Shown piece by piece: positions 1 to 9,452 of a stretch of DNA of 64,000 bases. This stretch comes from Thermophagus xiamenensis (GTDB taxonomy: Bacteria; Bacteroidota; Bacteroidia; Bacteroidales; Marinilabiliaceae). Under the pieces are notes generated by a model. It had not been told where the DNA came from. It made no database searches and was given only the letters and a program-made list of their open reading frames with translations. The stretch's first letter is position 1. Every line of letters begins with the position of its first letter. The stretch lies in the NCBI RefSeq assembly GCF_900112795.1, contig NZ_FONA01000013.1:1-64000 (forward strand), given 5' to 3'. The position numbers were made by a program, and so were the translations under genes.

Positions 1-394
1 TTTCCTTGATATCCAGTTTTTTCGATATCTCACAACGGATTTGGCTTACTATCTTGTAGTTTTTTATATACTCGCCTTTCTCAAGAAAGGTCTGGCAAAA
101 AAATTGATAATAGATATTTCCATTGAACTGCTCTATCAGCCTTTTATCTGAACAGCCCGAATAATGTTTAAGAAACATTAACGCTATTTTCCCTCGGGGG
201 GAAAATATACTGGCCGGTCCTTTCTTGTTTTCCCGCAACTTAAATATTCGTACCAGATCGTCCCACGGAATGGCTGTGTATATCTTTCCAAGGTCAGTTT
301 GTAAAAACTGATTGTATAGAAAATGAAAATTATCTTCAACAGAAAATAACGGAAGTGTCGCTTGAAAATTCGGAATTCTTTGTACCTTTACCAC
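1..394 (-). CDS. Transposase, N-terminal part (DUF772-type, IS5/IS1182-like), runs off left edge
   Basis: This open frame is visible on the minus strand from a GTG at 392-394 to base 2, about 131 codons, with no stop. The protein begins VKVQRIPNFQ and contains a block RGKIALMFLKHYSGCSDKRL. That block resembles the DUF772 N-terminal domain of IS5/IS1182-like transposases, where a helical region with G-L-S-D-R/E-L precedes the DDE catalytic core. The catalytic part lies outside the window, so activity cannot be judged. No ATG precedes the conserved part, so the start is uncertain (GTG, or a further upstream TTG/ATT). A strong hairpin lies just upstream. The family call comes from motif resemblance only. 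Confidence 0.7.
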   Translation of the reverse strand, partial: MVKVQRIPNFQATLPLFSVEDNFHFLYNQFLQTDLGKIYTAIPWDDLVRIFKLRENKKGPASIFSPRGKIALMFLKHYSGCSDKRLIEQFNGNIYYQFFCQTFLEKGEYIKNYKIVSQIRCEISKKLDIKE

Positions 395-410
395 TACTAG
401 TAAAATTTTG

Positions 411-452
411 AACCCCGTTTTTAGGCAAATGTGCCTAATTTCGGGGTTTTTT
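411..452 (+). terminator. Strong hairpin with T-run at the 5' end of the transposase
   Basis: The outer stem AACCCCG (411-417) pairs with CGGGGTT (442-448). The inner stem TTAGGCA (421-427) pairs with TGCCTAA (432-438) around an AATG loop. A T-run at 447-452 makes it an intrinsic terminator for plus-strand transcripts. For minus-strand transcripts arriving from the 579-1244 gene it forms the same hairpin with a weaker U-tract, just upstream of the transposase start. It could therefore also stop or mask read-through into the transposase. Confidence 0.7.
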
Positions 453-578
453 GTTTGCTCAAAGATAGTGATAATAGCTTTTCCATCAAAGAAATAGAGT
501 ATTTCGGAATTTCCCTATATATTGGTAATTAACAGGTAAATCAATAAGTGCAAAAGATTTTATAACGACATTAAAAAA

Positions 579-1244
579 TTAAAATGGGATGTCATATAAA
601 TCTTCTCCATCTTTAGTAAAAGTTGCCACACTAGTATCTGTCATGGGATGACTTCTGAGACGTTCTAATAATTCATAGCTAATAGTTGCCGAATAGCAGC
701 CTGTAAGTGTGACACGATGTACCTGGTCAACAGTTTTAAAGCTGGCAGCAAGTACTTTTGTTGGTAAACTGAAATCATTAAAACTTTTTACGATATGCCC
801 AACCACTTCAATACCGTGTGAAGATATATTATCAAGCCGGTTGACGTAAGGAGCCACAAAATCAGCACCGGCACGTGCAGCGACTAAGGCTTGTAAGTGA
901 GTAAAAATGGCTGTCGCTGTAACTTTTATCCCTTCCTTTTTTAATAAAGGAATGGCTCGGAAACCTTCTTTAGAAATTGGAATTTTAGCATAAAAGTCGC
1001 ATTTATCCGCTACAATTTCTCTGTATTTTTTTGCCTCATCCACCATCCTTTCTGCCTTATTGCTGATCATCTGGACATGTAACATTTTTCCTTCGACCAG
1101 GTTTATCAATTCCGGAAGGATTTGAGATAATTTTTTGTTTTCGGCAGCTAAAATGGTAGGATTAGTAGTTACGCCTTCTAAAGGGAAATAATACAATAAT
1201 TTTTCAATTTCTTCAATGTTTGCAGTATCGGCTAAATAGTACAT
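579..1244 (-). CDS. fsa: Fructose-6-phosphate aldolase / transaldolase-like (FSA)
   Basis: This is a class I aldolase of the small transaldolase family, expected to cleave fructose 6-phosphate (or a related 1-deoxy or ketose phosphate) to dihydroxyacetone or hydroxyacetone plus an aldose phosphate. The start at 1244 gives MYYLADTANI, matching the family N-terminus; the frame opens nine codons earlier. GVTTNPTI (about residues 24-31), AKIP with the expected Schiff-base Lys (about K87), APYVNRLD and KVLAASFKT are all recognisable from E. coli FsaA. The VQM motif (Q58) carries Gln where true transaldolases have Glu, which favours the aldolase activity. At 221 residues the length is normal. It is the last gene of the SDR/SorE-like/FSA group. 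The true substrate is unknown. Confidence 0.85.
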   Translation of the reverse strand: MYYLADTANIEEIEKLLYYFPLEGVTTNPTILAAENKKLSQILPELINLVEGKMLHVQMISNKAERMVDEAKKYREIVADKCDFYAKIPISKEGFRAIPLLKKEGIKVTATAIFTHLQALVAARAGADFVAPYVNRLDNISSHGIEVVGHIVKSFNDFSLPTKVLAASFKTVDQVHRVTLTGCYSATISYELLERLRSHPMTDTSVATFTKDGEDLYDIPF

Positions 1245-1315
1245 GTTACAATTGATTTTTTCTGGGTGCAAAGGTGCAATTAATAATTTTGAAAGGGTAA
1301 TATTTTCCCCGGAAA

Positions 1316-2593
1316 TTAAATTCTTTTGGGCGCATTTTTTAAAAGGAATTCTTCAGCCTCAACTGACCATAGTCCTTTATTTGCGGCTACTAATTCAGCT
1401 AGTTTGGCAAAGAAAGGATCTTTTTCGCCTTTTTGGGCAAATTCGGAAATAGGGGTGAGGGGCATATCAATATGCGTGTAAATAAGTTTTTTACCACCCG
1501 GTATGTTGGGTAAGTTTAAAGTTGTTTCCGGCACGGAATTGAGTCCTCCTACATGAGTTACCAATCCGGCGGGGTCCAGGCCTTCACTCATGATTTGCAA
1601 AGCCTCTTTCATATCGTTCATGTTACCTCCGGAAGTTCCAACCACATGCGTGTAGGCATAATGCACATTGTAGAAATTCATTTTAGCTTTAAGATTAGGA
1701 TCTGAAGGACCGGCAAAGAAGTTTAAACAGCCATCAAAGCCCAGGATGCCATCGGCTTGCTCGATAACCGCCGGAACAGGCGCAAATACAAATACATCGT
1801 CATAACCTTTTCCATCCACCTTTTCCTGAAGCGCCTTAACCGGATCATTTACATTCCCGGTATTTAAGTAAATGAGCTCTATGCCTTTAGCTTTAGCCAA
1901 TTCTACAGGATAAATTTCTGCGGCGCGGTCGAGGCGTGCCTGATCTATGTCTGTAACCACTAATAAAGAAGGTTTTCGATCTTTACGATTAATGACGTAA
2001 TTGATGGCAGCCAGACCCATGGGACCCACACCGGCCAAAATAGCCATTTTCCCTCCATCTACAATTTCCATTTTATGTTCATATGAGCCGGGAATGGTAT
2101 GATAATTTGCATGCATAGCTCCAATAACACAGCTCAATGGCTCTGATAATGATGCGGGATAATAACCGGGGCCGTCGTATACAAGTAAACAATCTTGTTT
2201 AAGAACATCTTTGGGAATAATTACATAAGTTGCATCACCACCAATATAAGGATAAGAATATCCGGGAGCACTGAGTACCCCTACTGGTCCATCTTCGTAA
2301 TATATGGCCGGTTGAATGGAATATTTTTGACCGGGTTTAAATTTGTCTTTCCATTTGTCACCCACCTCTATAATTTCACCGGCAAATTCATGGCCAATAA
2401 TAATAGGCTTCTCGGCTACATCATTGGGAATTCTTTTATGGTCGGTTCCCTGTTGTGCGGCTTTATAAGACGACATACAGATGCTGTCTGAAACCACTTT
2501 GGCCAGTATTTCATCATCTTTTAAGGGTGGTAATTCAAAGGTTTCTAATCTAAGATCTTTTTTTCCGTATAGTCTTACTGCTGTTGTTTTCAT
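1316..2593 (-). CDS. Zinc-dependent medium-chain dehydrogenase, L-sorbose-1-phosphate reductase-like
   Basis: This 425-residue NAD(P)-dependent alcohol dehydrogenase resembles SorE-type L-sorbose-1-phosphate reductases. Catalytic-zinc residues are visible as C39 (SICMSS), H68-E69 (GHEF) and E151 (SEPLSC). The Rossmann motif GVGPMG is at about 188-193. The four-cysteine structural zinc loop of classical ADHs is absent, with a Tyr/Pro-rich stretch at 96-118 instead. It lies 72 bases upstream of fsa on the same strand and 188 bases downstream of the SDR. A role in interconverting a ketose phosphate and an alditol phosphate is inferred from family and neighbours. The actual sugar is not evident, and no kinase or PTS gene accompanies it. 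Confidence 0.75.
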   Translation of the reverse strand: MKTTAVRLYGKKDLRLETFELPPLKDDEILAKVVSDSICMSSYKAAQQGTDHKRIPNDVAEKPIIIGHEFAGEIIEVGDKWKDKFKPGQKYSIQPAIYYEDGPVGVLSAPGYSYPYIGGDATYVIIPKDVLKQDCLLVYDGPGYYPASLSEPLSCVIGAMHANYHTIPGSYEHKMEIVDGGKMAILAGVGPMGLAAINYVINRKDRKPSLLVVTDIDQARLDRAAEIYPVELAKAKGIELIYLNTGNVNDPVKALQEKVDGKGYDDVFVFAPVPAVIEQADGILGFDGCLNFFAGPSDPNLKAKMNFYNVHYAYTHVVGTSGGNMNDMKEALQIMSEGLDPAGLVTHVGGLNSVPETTLNLPNIPGGKKLIYTHIDMPLTPISEFAQKGEKDPFFAKLAELVAANKGLWSVEAEEFLLKNAPKRI

Positions 2594-2781
2594 GATTTCC
2601 TGTTTTGAATGGTTGATCGATTGTAATATAACTTGCTAACCATATGGTCGGGAAAATATTACACTTGTTCTTGCCGGTTAGGTTATGCTGGATTTAATTG
2701 TTTATATCATCTATGTAACGAGCTGCTAAAAATGGTAGGGTTAGGGTTTAACTTAATGTAAAATAGTCTATTTATGTCCGC

Positions 2782-3921
2782 CTATGATAACATGTTTTGT
2801 CCACCAGTAACGGGGATAGCCTGCCCTGTTTCATATTCTTGTTCAATGGCATAGAAAATTGCCCGGACAACATCTATGACTCTGCAACCTCGTCCTGCCG
2901 GCACCTGAGATTCATAATGTTTTTTTACATCTTCGATGGATTTTGCACCCGGTACTTTTCCTGCATTGAGATATTGAATAAACAATCCTTTTTCCGGGTC
3001 GCTCCATAGCGGTCCTTCAAAAAAATTACCCGGACAAATGGCATTAACCTTAATTCGGTTAGGCATTAATTCCAGCGCGAATGATTGGGTGAGTCCAATT
3101 CCTCCGAATTTGGCGCCTGCATAAGCAAAATTTTTATTGCTTCCTTTTAATCCAGACTTTGAGTTGATTTGGATGATATCGGCAAAATAGTTGGATTTCA
3201 TTTTCGTTTGAACCTTCATGATGGCAGCACCTGCCTTGGCACAGTGGAAGAAACCATTATAATTTACTTTGGTCATTAATTCAAAGACGGATGGTTCCAT
3301 TTCGTCCAGACCGCCGGCTCTGAGAATTCCGGCATTGCTGATGAGGGTATCAATACCTCCAAAGCGAATAATAGATAAATTGACCATTTCCTCGACGGAA
3401 GCGGCGTTTGAGACGTCACATTTAACAAAAAATGCTTTGTTAGCGCGATTTTCTTTGTTTAATTGATTGACCAGTTGGGTGCCTTTGACGTCGTTCAGGT
3501 CGGCAATCACTACGTTGGCTCCTTCCTGGAAAAACGATTCGGCAATGCCTTGCCCAAATCCTTGAGCGGCGCCGGTAACAATTACCGTTTTTCCGGCCAT
3601 TCGTCCTTCAGGTAAAGAATAATCATCATTGGTTGATTTAGAGGTGATTATTTTTTCAATGTCACGGGCAGATGGGGCCGCCAGTATATACCCCTCATTT
3701 GGGATGACAACCATATTGGGGGATGAAGCAATGGTCAGGGTTTTTAATTCATCCAGGGTAATATTCGGGCTTATTTCTGTAATTATTTGGGCTGGCCAAC
3801 CTGCAGCAATAGCCTGGCTTTTAGTGGAAATATTTTTATCAGGGAAAAATTGCGCGGTAGCAAGAATATCGCTACTGGCTTTCATCCTAATGGCTGCTAT
3901 AATTTTATAAAGTTGATTCAT
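2782..3921 (-). CDS. SDR dehydrogenase with N-terminal extension (sorbitol-6-phosphate dehydrogenase-like)
   Basis: The C-terminal part, from about residue 108 to 379, is a classical short-chain dehydrogenase. Its NAD-binding motif TGAAQGFGQG is at 116-125 and its active-site Ser/Tyr/Lys at about S254, Y267 and K271 (YAGAK). It most resembles sorbitol-6-phosphate 2-dehydrogenase-type SDRs. Residues 1-107 are an extra domain that normal SDRs of about 260 residues lack. Part of it (MVVIPNEGYILAA, about 70-82) recalls the region just before the SDR in bifunctional class II aldolase/SDR proteins. It is separated from the upstream PHP gene by an intrinsic terminator, so it may have its own promoter. 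The substrate is unknown; a ketose or alditol phosphate is the best guess from its partners. Confidence 0.75.
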   Translation of the reverse strand: MNQLYKIIAAIRMKASSDILATAQFFPDKNISTKSQAIAAGWPAQIITEISPNITLDELKTLTIASSPNMVVIPNEGYILAAPSARDIEKIITSKSTNDDYSLPEGRMAGKTVIVTGAAQGFGQGIAESFFQEGANVVIADLNDVKGTQLVNQLNKENRANKAFFVKCDVSNAASVEEMVNLSIIRFGGIDTLISNAGILRAGGLDEMEPSVFELMTKVNYNGFFHCAKAGAAIMKVQTKMKSNYFADIIQINSKSGLKGSNKNFAYAGAKFGGIGLTQSFALELMPNRIKVNAICPGNFFEGPLWSDPEKGLFIQYLNAGKVPGAKSIEDVKKHYESQVPAGRGCRVIDVVRAIFYAIEQEYETGQAIPVTGGQNMLS

Positions 3922-4117
3922 AATTGAATTAGAATTTAAATGTTTGAATCTCTTCTTTTTTAATGTTTTATAACTCCCCTTGAATAACTCACAGGCATTT
4001 GATTAAAATTTATGGGGATTTATGAAAATAGTACGTTACAGAAAATGAAAGTGAGTCAATTTTAATTAAACCATCCTCCTGTTAAGGATGTTGATGATCA
4101 TCTATATACATAAAATT

Positions 4118-4167
4118 AAAAACTCCCGGCACCTTTTCTTTGGTTGAAAAGATAAAGATGCCAGGGA
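4118..4167 (-). terminator. Intrinsic terminator inside the GntR-linked cluster
   Basis: On the minus strand a long hairpin of about 17 base pairs with two single-base bulges spans 4167-4124. Its base is TCCC pairing with GGGA, followed by GGCA with TGCC and then CTTT arms. It is followed by GTTTTT. It lies 37 bases after the PHP gene stop and before the SDR gene. It suggests that the E2-E1-PHP genes form one transcript and that SDR, SorE-like and fsa are read-through or independently transcribed. Confidence 0.75.
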
Positions 4168-4203
4168 AATACAATAATTAATAATTTTCAATAACTAATG
4201 CTA

Positions 4204-5463
4204 TTAAGCCGAGTTGATTATGGACCATCCAATTTTGATGAATTTATCCTTATTTTCCATGTTTGGTATTCCGGATGTAGGATCTAACCAACCATAACCT
4301 GTTTTTGCTGTAAGATATTGGTGTGCAAGGATGATTGAGACACTTTGAAAATTAATCCATAGCAAATTTTCAGATAGGGCAACACCCCCTTTTGCTTTAG
4401 GTACTAAGGGTTCCATGGCCGCGGTATTATGCTCGGTTCCAAAGGTGACCAAGAAGCCGTTGTTCCAAAGCTTAGGAACTGTTTCTTCAAGATAACTTAA
4501 ACTGTTACGGGTTGTGATGAATTCTACTGAATAAAAACCTCTCTCATTGAGCTTTTTCATGGTAATCTCGAGCTCTTCTTCAAAATCGGTGCATTTACCA
4601 TTTAAAGCATCGCCTAAAAACGGATAAGTAGGAATACCTTTGGCTTTTAAAATTAGATTTCTGATGGTATCCACATCTGCGAAAGCGTTGGGATCTTCAG
4701 CTATGAAGGCGGGACCTCCGGCCTTTAATAAAGCACCTCTAAGCGTATTTTCAACTATTGCGGGGTCGGAAACAGATATCTCTTCACCCGTGATTTGTTT
4801 ATAGAAATGCATTTGTTCCTGCTCTGAGGGGAATGTTTCTTCTACCTTAAGTCGTAAAGCTCGGGCAATATGTCGTTCCCGAACTTGTCCTAATGTTAAT
4901 TGCTCATATATTTCATTAAAGTTAAGCACAAAAGGCGCCTTATTTGCTTTAAGATGATTGTTTAACAATTGAGTCATCTTTTCACATTGCCCATTGCTTT
5001 TGTTTACTGCAATATTTAACCAATTTTTCACATCGTCGGGTAAAGGGTTGGTTGATAATCCTTTACCGCTAATGTAGGTTCGTCCAGGGTTAGAAGGGTC
5101 ATTAACCCTTAAATTTTGAGCCTGATCTTCGGTATTGAGACCGATCATTTCAATGTTAAAAAGCGGGGCTATGCCGTGGGCCAGGCAAGCTTTGGCCCAA
5201 TCGGCATAGCCATTAACAGTATTGAAATCATTAATCCCGGCAACTTTTATGTTTTCTTTTGCCGCCAAGTCAATAGCTTGTTCGGCCGAAGCAAAAGCAC
5301 TGAAAGAATAAGGTGTATGAAGATGACCGTTTATTAAAGGCAAATGGCCTTTTTCAGGTTTTTCAATCTTCAATGATTGTTCTTCCAACGAATCAGGTGC
5401 CGGAAATTTTGTCCAATAATCCATTTTCAATTTATTATCCTCCAAACTAACTAAATTGAACAA
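4204..5463 (-). CDS. PHP-domain metal-dependent hydrolase
   Basis: This 419-residue protein has an early HLHTPYSF motif (H47, H49), characteristic of the PHP (polymerase and histidinol phosphatase) metal-binding fold. A late GTEHNT motif near residue 342-347 supplies another likely metal ligand. The family usually hydrolyses phosphomonoesters such as histidinol phosphate or nucleoside phosphates. It lies 33 bases downstream of the E1 gene, so it is co-transcribed with the 2-oxo-acid dehydrogenase genes. A sugar-phosphate phosphatase role in this cluster is inference only. An alternative start is the Met at codon 14. It ends just before a strong terminator. Confidence 0.65.
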   Translation of the reverse strand: MFNLVSLEDNKLKMDYWTKFPAPDSLEEQSLKIEKPEKGHLPLINGHLHTPYSFSAFASAEQAIDLAAKENIKVAGINDFNTVNGYADWAKACLAHGIAPLFNIEMIGLNTEDQAQNLRVNDPSNPGRTYISGKGLSTNPLPDDVKNWLNIAVNKSNGQCEKMTQLLNNHLKANKAPFVLNFNEIYEQLTLGQVRERHIARALRLKVEETFPSEQEQMHFYKQITGEEISVSDPAIVENTLRGALLKAGGPAFIAEDPNAFADVDTIRNLILKAKGIPTYPFLGDALNGKCTDFEEELEITMKKLNERGFYSVEFITTRNSLSYLEETVPKLWNNGFLVTFGTEHNTAAMEPLVPKAKGGVALSENLLWINFQSVSIILAHQYLTAKTGYGWLDPTSGIPNMENKDKFIKIGWSIINSA

Positions 5464-5496
5464 ATTTTAAAGTGTATAAGGCTAACGTTTTTATTT

Positions 5497-7965
5497 TCAA
5501 ACTCCCTCTTTATGTCTTTGAATCATTGTATTTTCATCAAATCGTTCTTTGGGTTTATGCCCATTTAACGGAACAATTTTTTGGTGAATGGCATCTATGA
5601 TCCAATGTGGTTGTGGGAAGAAGCTTTCTTCCAATTCGTGGGCGGGGGTGATCCAATTGCGAGAGCCAACCACCACCGGTGGGGCATCTAAGTAGTCGAA
5701 AGCCAAATCACTAATATTTCTTGCAAAATCATTTAAGAAAGATCCCCTGCTATTGGCATCTCCGGTAATAATTATCCTTCCGGTCTTTTTTACAGATTCA
5801 ATTACCGGTTCGTAATTGAAAGGAACCAAAGAACGGGCATCAATTATTTCAGCCGAGAAGTTGTATTTTTCATCGAGAATTTTGGCTGCCTCTAATGCTC
5901 TGTAAAGAGTTGCCCCAACAGTTAGGATGGTGATATCGTTGCCCGATTTTTTAATGTCGGGTTCTCCTAACGGAATTTCATAATAATCTTCAGGAACTCC
6001 ACCTTCATGGAACTGTTCACCTGCATCGTATATGCGCTGGCTTTCGAAAAAGATTACCGGATCGGTTCCTTGCAGGGCACTATTCATTAATCCTTTGGCA
6101 TCGTATGGTGTTGCCGGAAATACCACTTTTAATCCGGGAATATGAGCCACTAACGAGGTCCAGTCTTGAGAGTGTTGGGCTCCGTATTTGCTGCCCACTG
6201 AGACTCTCAGCACAACGGGTATTTTAAGAACATTACCACTCATAGCCTGCCATTTGGGGAGTTGGTTGAAAACTTCATCACCACTTCGTCCCAGGAAGTC
6301 GCAGTACATGATTTCCGGCAGAGCTCTGCCACCACACATGGCATAACCTATGGCGACACCCACAATGGCGCCTTCGGCAATAGGTGCATTAAATAATCGA
6401 TGATAGGGTAAAGCTTCCGTTAATCCTCTATAAACGGCAAAAGCACCACCCCAATCTCTGTTTTCTTCGCCGAAAGCAATAAGTGTCGGATCTTTGTAAA
6501 AGCGATCTATAATAGCTTCGAAAATGCCATCACGTAATTGATATTGTTTCATTTTTGAATATGGTTTGCCATTTGCATCAAAAGCAAACCGTTCTTTTCG
6601 AGCTATTTGTTTAACGCGTGGATTTTCTACTAAAGGCATTAAAACTTCCGGTTCGCGGTCTTCCATTTTGTCTACCGATCCGTTGGAAAACATCATGGTG
6701 CCAATTTTGTCGGGATCAGACTCCAGATCCATCCTCGGCGAGGTAGAATCATCGATACTTAATTCCAACATTTCTTTGATTAAGGCCTGGATCTCAGAAT
6801 TTATCTCTTCTAGTTCTTTTTTGGAACAGATGTTTTCCTTGTTCAGTTCATTGGCATAAGTGTATATACAATCTTGCTTTTGCCAGGCTTCGATTTCTTC
6901 TTTACTACGATATGAAGAGGCGTCAGAAGGACTGTGGCCACTGAAGCGGTAAGTTAACACATCGAGAAGAACCGGACCTTTCTTTTCTTCCAGAATTTTT
7001 CTTTTGCGTTTGTAGGCATCGATAACGGCCAGAGGATTGTATCCATCTACCCGTTCTGCATGCATTTGGTCGGCATTTACGCCAGCACCTATGCGTGCCG
7101 CTATTTCATACCCCATTGTTTCGCCACAGGTCTGTCCGCCCATGCCATATTGATTATTCATGATGTTAATGACTAGGGGCAGCCCGCCTTTTAAGTCTTC
7201 AGGCCAAAGTTTAGAAAATTGGTCCATGGTAGCAAATGATATGGCTTCCCAAACCGGGCCACAAGCCATGGCAGCATCACCTATATTGGCTACTACAATG
7301 CCGGGTTTACGGTTTACTTTTTTAAATAGAGCTGCACCTACTGAGATATCGGCACTTCCACCCACAATGGCGTTATTGGGATATACACCAAAGGGGATAA
7401 AGAAGGCGTGCATGCTACCTCCAAGGCCTTTGTTGAAGCCGGTTTCTCTTGCAAAAATTTCGGCAAGCGTACCGTACACCAGAAAGCGTTTGGCCAAGGA
7501 TTTAACATTGCCTTTGTGATTTTTTTGCACAATCTTAAGAATTGTGCCATCGAAGAAATTTTCCATAACATCCATAAGATCGTCATCATTTAGCTGATGG
7601 ATGGCACTTAATCCTTTAGCCAGGATCTCACCATGACTGCGGTGCGAGCCAAAGATAAAATCATCCACAGTCAAAGTATAAGCCATACCCACCGCTGCTG
7701 CTTCCTGGCCAATGGAAAGGTGAGCGGGACCGGGATGGTTATATTTTATGCCATGATATTCCCCTGTTGTTTTAATTAAATTCAACATTTGTTCGAATTC
7801 ACGAATCAAACGCATATCGTGATAAATGCGTTTGAGGTCGTCATCGCTGAAATTTTTTCTTTCTTCACTTAATGAGCGATGGTATTGATTGACAGGAATG
7901 TCTTTGAATTTTATTTTATTGCTTTTTCGAACCTGTTCAGGATCTATGAATAGATTTTTCGGCAT
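5497..7965 (-). CDS. Fused E1 alpha/beta subunit of a thiamine-diphosphate 2-oxo-compound dehydrogenase
   Basis: One 822-residue chain carries E1-alpha (about 40-440) followed by E1-beta (about 470-822), normally two proteins. [13 protein letters not shown] (77-89) and the ThDP/Mg motif starting with GD at 229-230 and ending with NN at 270-271 mark the alpha part. [10 protein letters not shown] and [15 protein letters not shown] mark the beta part. About 50 extra residues (about 118-170) lie between [11 protein letters not shown] and GGSMH, where typical pyruvate or acetoin E1-alpha proteins are shorter. The enzyme decarboxylates or cleaves a 2-oxo substrate and passes the acyl group to the lipoyl E2 encoded 136 bases upstream. 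No E3 gene is present, so it would borrow one. The substrate is not evident. Confidence 0.85.
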   Translation of the reverse strand: MPKNLFIDPEQVRKSNKIKFKDIPVNQYHRSLSEERKNFSDDDLKRIYHDMRLIREFEQMLNLIKTTGEYHGIKYNHPGPAHLSIGQEAAAVGMAYTLTVDDFIFGSHRSHGEILAKGLSAIHQLNDDDLMDVMENFFDGTILKIVQKNHKGNVKSLAKRFLVYGTLAEIFARETGFNKGLGGSMHAFFIPFGVYPNNAIVGGSADISVGAALFKKVNRKPGIVVANIGDAAMACGPVWEAISFATMDQFSKLWPEDLKGGLPLVINIMNNQYGMGGQTCGETMGYEIAARIGAGVNADQMHAERVDGYNPLAVIDAYKRKRKILEEKKGPVLLDVLTYRFSGHSPSDASSYRSKEEIEAWQKQDCIYTYANELNKENICSKKELEEINSEIQALIKEMLELSIDDSTSPRMDLESDPDKIGTMMFSNGSVDKMEDREPEVLMPLVENPRVKQIARKERFAFDANGKPYSKMKQYQLRDGIFEAIIDRFYKDPTLIAFGEENRDWGGAFAVYRGLTEALPYHRLFNAPIAEGAIVGVAIGYAMCGGRALPEIMYCDFLGRSGDEVFNQLPKWQAMSGNVLKIPVVLRVSVGSKYGAQHSQDWTSLVAHIPGLKVVFPATPYDAKGLMNSALQGTDPVIFFESQRIYDAGEQFHEGGVPEDYYEIPLGEPDIKKSGNDITILTVGATLYRALEAAKILDEKYNFSAEIIDARSLVPFNYEPVIESVKKTGRIIITGDANSRGSFLNDFARNISDLAFDYLDAPPVVVGSRNWITPAHELEESFFPQPHWIIDAIHQKIVPLNGHKPKERFDENTMIQRHKEGV

Positions 7966-8101
7966 AATCGAAAATTTTTTATTGTTGTCTTATTGCCAAC
8001 TATGATTTTAAGATCAAGGCAGGCAACTATTTTTATTTAAACTTTGATCAAGGTAAGGGGTTGGTGCTTTGAGAACTCATAAATTTAGTTGTTTGTCTGG
8101 A

Positions 8102-9418
8102 TTAAATTTGGTCGGGTTTTAATGCTTCAATTTGGTTGGCTACTTCTTTAACAAAGCGTGTTGCTTCGCCACCATCTAAAGCCCTATGGTCATAGGTAAG
8201 ACTTAATCCCAAATGGGGTATAATAGCCAAATTTCCATCCTCCAGAGGTTTGGGCCTGTAAATTATGGTGTTGACGCCAAGAATGGCTACTTGTGGCAAA
8301 TTGATTACCGGCGTAAACATTTCCACGCCGTAGTTACCCAAATTTGATACTGTAAAGGAAGCTGCTTCGGGTGCAATTAGGTCAGGATCAACACTCCCTT
8401 TTCGACAGGCCGAGGCTAATTCGTGCATTTTTCTTGACAGACCATTGATGTTAAAGTCGTCGGCATTTTTTACTGCCGGAACCATCAATCCTCTCTCGGT
8501 ATCCACTGCTATTCCAAGGTGTACACCTTTAAATTGTTTAATTTGATCATTTATCAGGTGTGCATTTACCTGCGGATATTTTTTAAGAGCTTTAACCACA
8601 GCAAAGCAAATAAAATCGTTGATGGTAAGGTCCAGATTCAACTCTTTGGCCTTTTTCCTACAAGCTAACAGCGACCTGGCATCAGCACTCAAATGGTGTG
8701 TTAATTGAGCTGATGACTGCAATGAGTTATACATTGCTTTTGCAATAATTTTTCTAATGTTAGTCATCGGCTTGATTTCGAAATCATCATTAGAAAGTCC
8801 TGCTGTACCTGCAGATGGCGAAACTGTTGGTTGCGATGATGTTACAGAAGTTGACTGAGTTGTTTGCTGAGTTGCATGTGAGGGTTGCCTGGTAGCAGTT
8901 TTTGTTCTGTTCCTTTTTAACCATTCCTCTACATCCTTATCTAGGATACGGCCATTGGGACCACTGCCTGACAGTTCATGGATAGGAACATTTTCCAGTT
9001 TAGCTTTTTTTCTGGCCCGTGGCGAAATTCGGATTACATGGTCCGATCCAACTTCTTTTTGAGAAAGATTGTTTTCCTGCGCGGATACGTCAGTCGGAGT
9101 GTCGGAGGTAGAAGGTGCTTCATCGTTAGAAACAGCAGGTTGTGTTCCGGACTTTGGTGCAAACGAAGAAATGTCTTCACCTTCCTGTCCGATAACACAA
9201 ACTGTTTCTAAAACAGGAATTTCATCTCCTTCATTAAAAAAGGCGCCCAAAAATACTCCGTCTTCCGGGGCTTCTTCTTCAAAGGAAGCTTTGTCTGTTT
9301 CGTATTCGAAAAGTATATCTCCTTTACTAACTGTGTCCCCAGGCTTTTTTAAGAGTGCTGTGAGAATACAAGTCTCAACAGATTGACCTTGCCTGGGCAT
9401 GATAATCGGTATTGCCAT
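8102..9418 (-). CDS. Dihydrolipoamide acyltransferase (E2) of a 2-oxo-compound dehydrogenase complex
   Basis: This 438-residue three-domain E2 has a lipoyl domain at about 1-78 with the lipoylated Lys in ETDKASFE (K43). A Ser/Thr/Gln-rich linker follows, then a peripheral-subunit-binding domain at about 130-167 (RISPRARKKA, GPNGRILDKD). The C-terminal catalytic acyltransferase carries YDHRALDGG (H411, D415). It transfers an acyl group from E1 to CoA. It is the first gene of the divergent cluster. Its promoter has a -7 box at 9445-9452 and a GntR-type operator at 9429-9442, only 11 bases before the ATG. The acyl group is not identifiable by eye. Confidence 0.9.
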   Translation of the reverse strand: MAIPIIMPRQGQSVETCILTALLKKPGDTVSKGDILFEYETDKASFEEEAPEDGVFLGAFFNEGDEIPVLETVCVIGQEGEDISSFAPKSGTQPAVSNDEAPSTSDTPTDVSAQENNLSQKEVGSDHVIRISPRARKKAKLENVPIHELSGSGPNGRILDKDVEEWLKRNRTKTATRQPSHATQQTTQSTSVTSSQPTVSPSAGTAGLSNDDFEIKPMTNIRKIIAKAMYNSLQSSAQLTHHLSADARSLLACRKKAKELNLDLTINDFICFAVVKALKKYPQVNAHLINDQIKQFKGVHLGIAVDTERGLMVPAVKNADDFNINGLSRKMHELASACRKGSVDPDLIAPEAASFTVSNLGNYGVEMFTPVINLPQVAILGVNTIIYRPKPLEDGNLAIIPHLGLSLTYDHRALDGGEATRFVKEVANQIEALKPDQI

Positions 9419-9428
9419 AATATTTTAA

Positions 9429-9442
9429 CTTGTAAATACAAG
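9429..9442. promoter_or_regulatory. GntR/HutC-type operator copy 1, at the E2 promoter
   Basis: The 14-base near-perfect palindrome CTTGTAAATACAAG has 6-bp arms CTTGTA and TACAAG around AA. It matches the HutC-subfamily half-site pattern GTnTAnAC except for one central base. It lies two bases downstream of the -7 box of the E2 promoter, across the likely start of transcription, where a bound repressor would block RNA polymerase. A 13-base identical copy lies at 9850-9862 beside the gntR gene. Confidence 0.8.
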
Positions 9443-9444
9443 TG

Positions 9445-9452
9445 CAAATATA
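9445..9452 (-). promoter_or_regulatory. Bacteroidota -7 box of the E2-E1-PHP operon
   Basis: On the minus strand the sequence is TATATTTG, matching the Bacteroidota consensus TAnnTTTG, with a TTTTG about 15-19 bases further upstream. It is 27 bases before the E2 start codon and is followed immediately by the operator. Confidence 0.6.
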
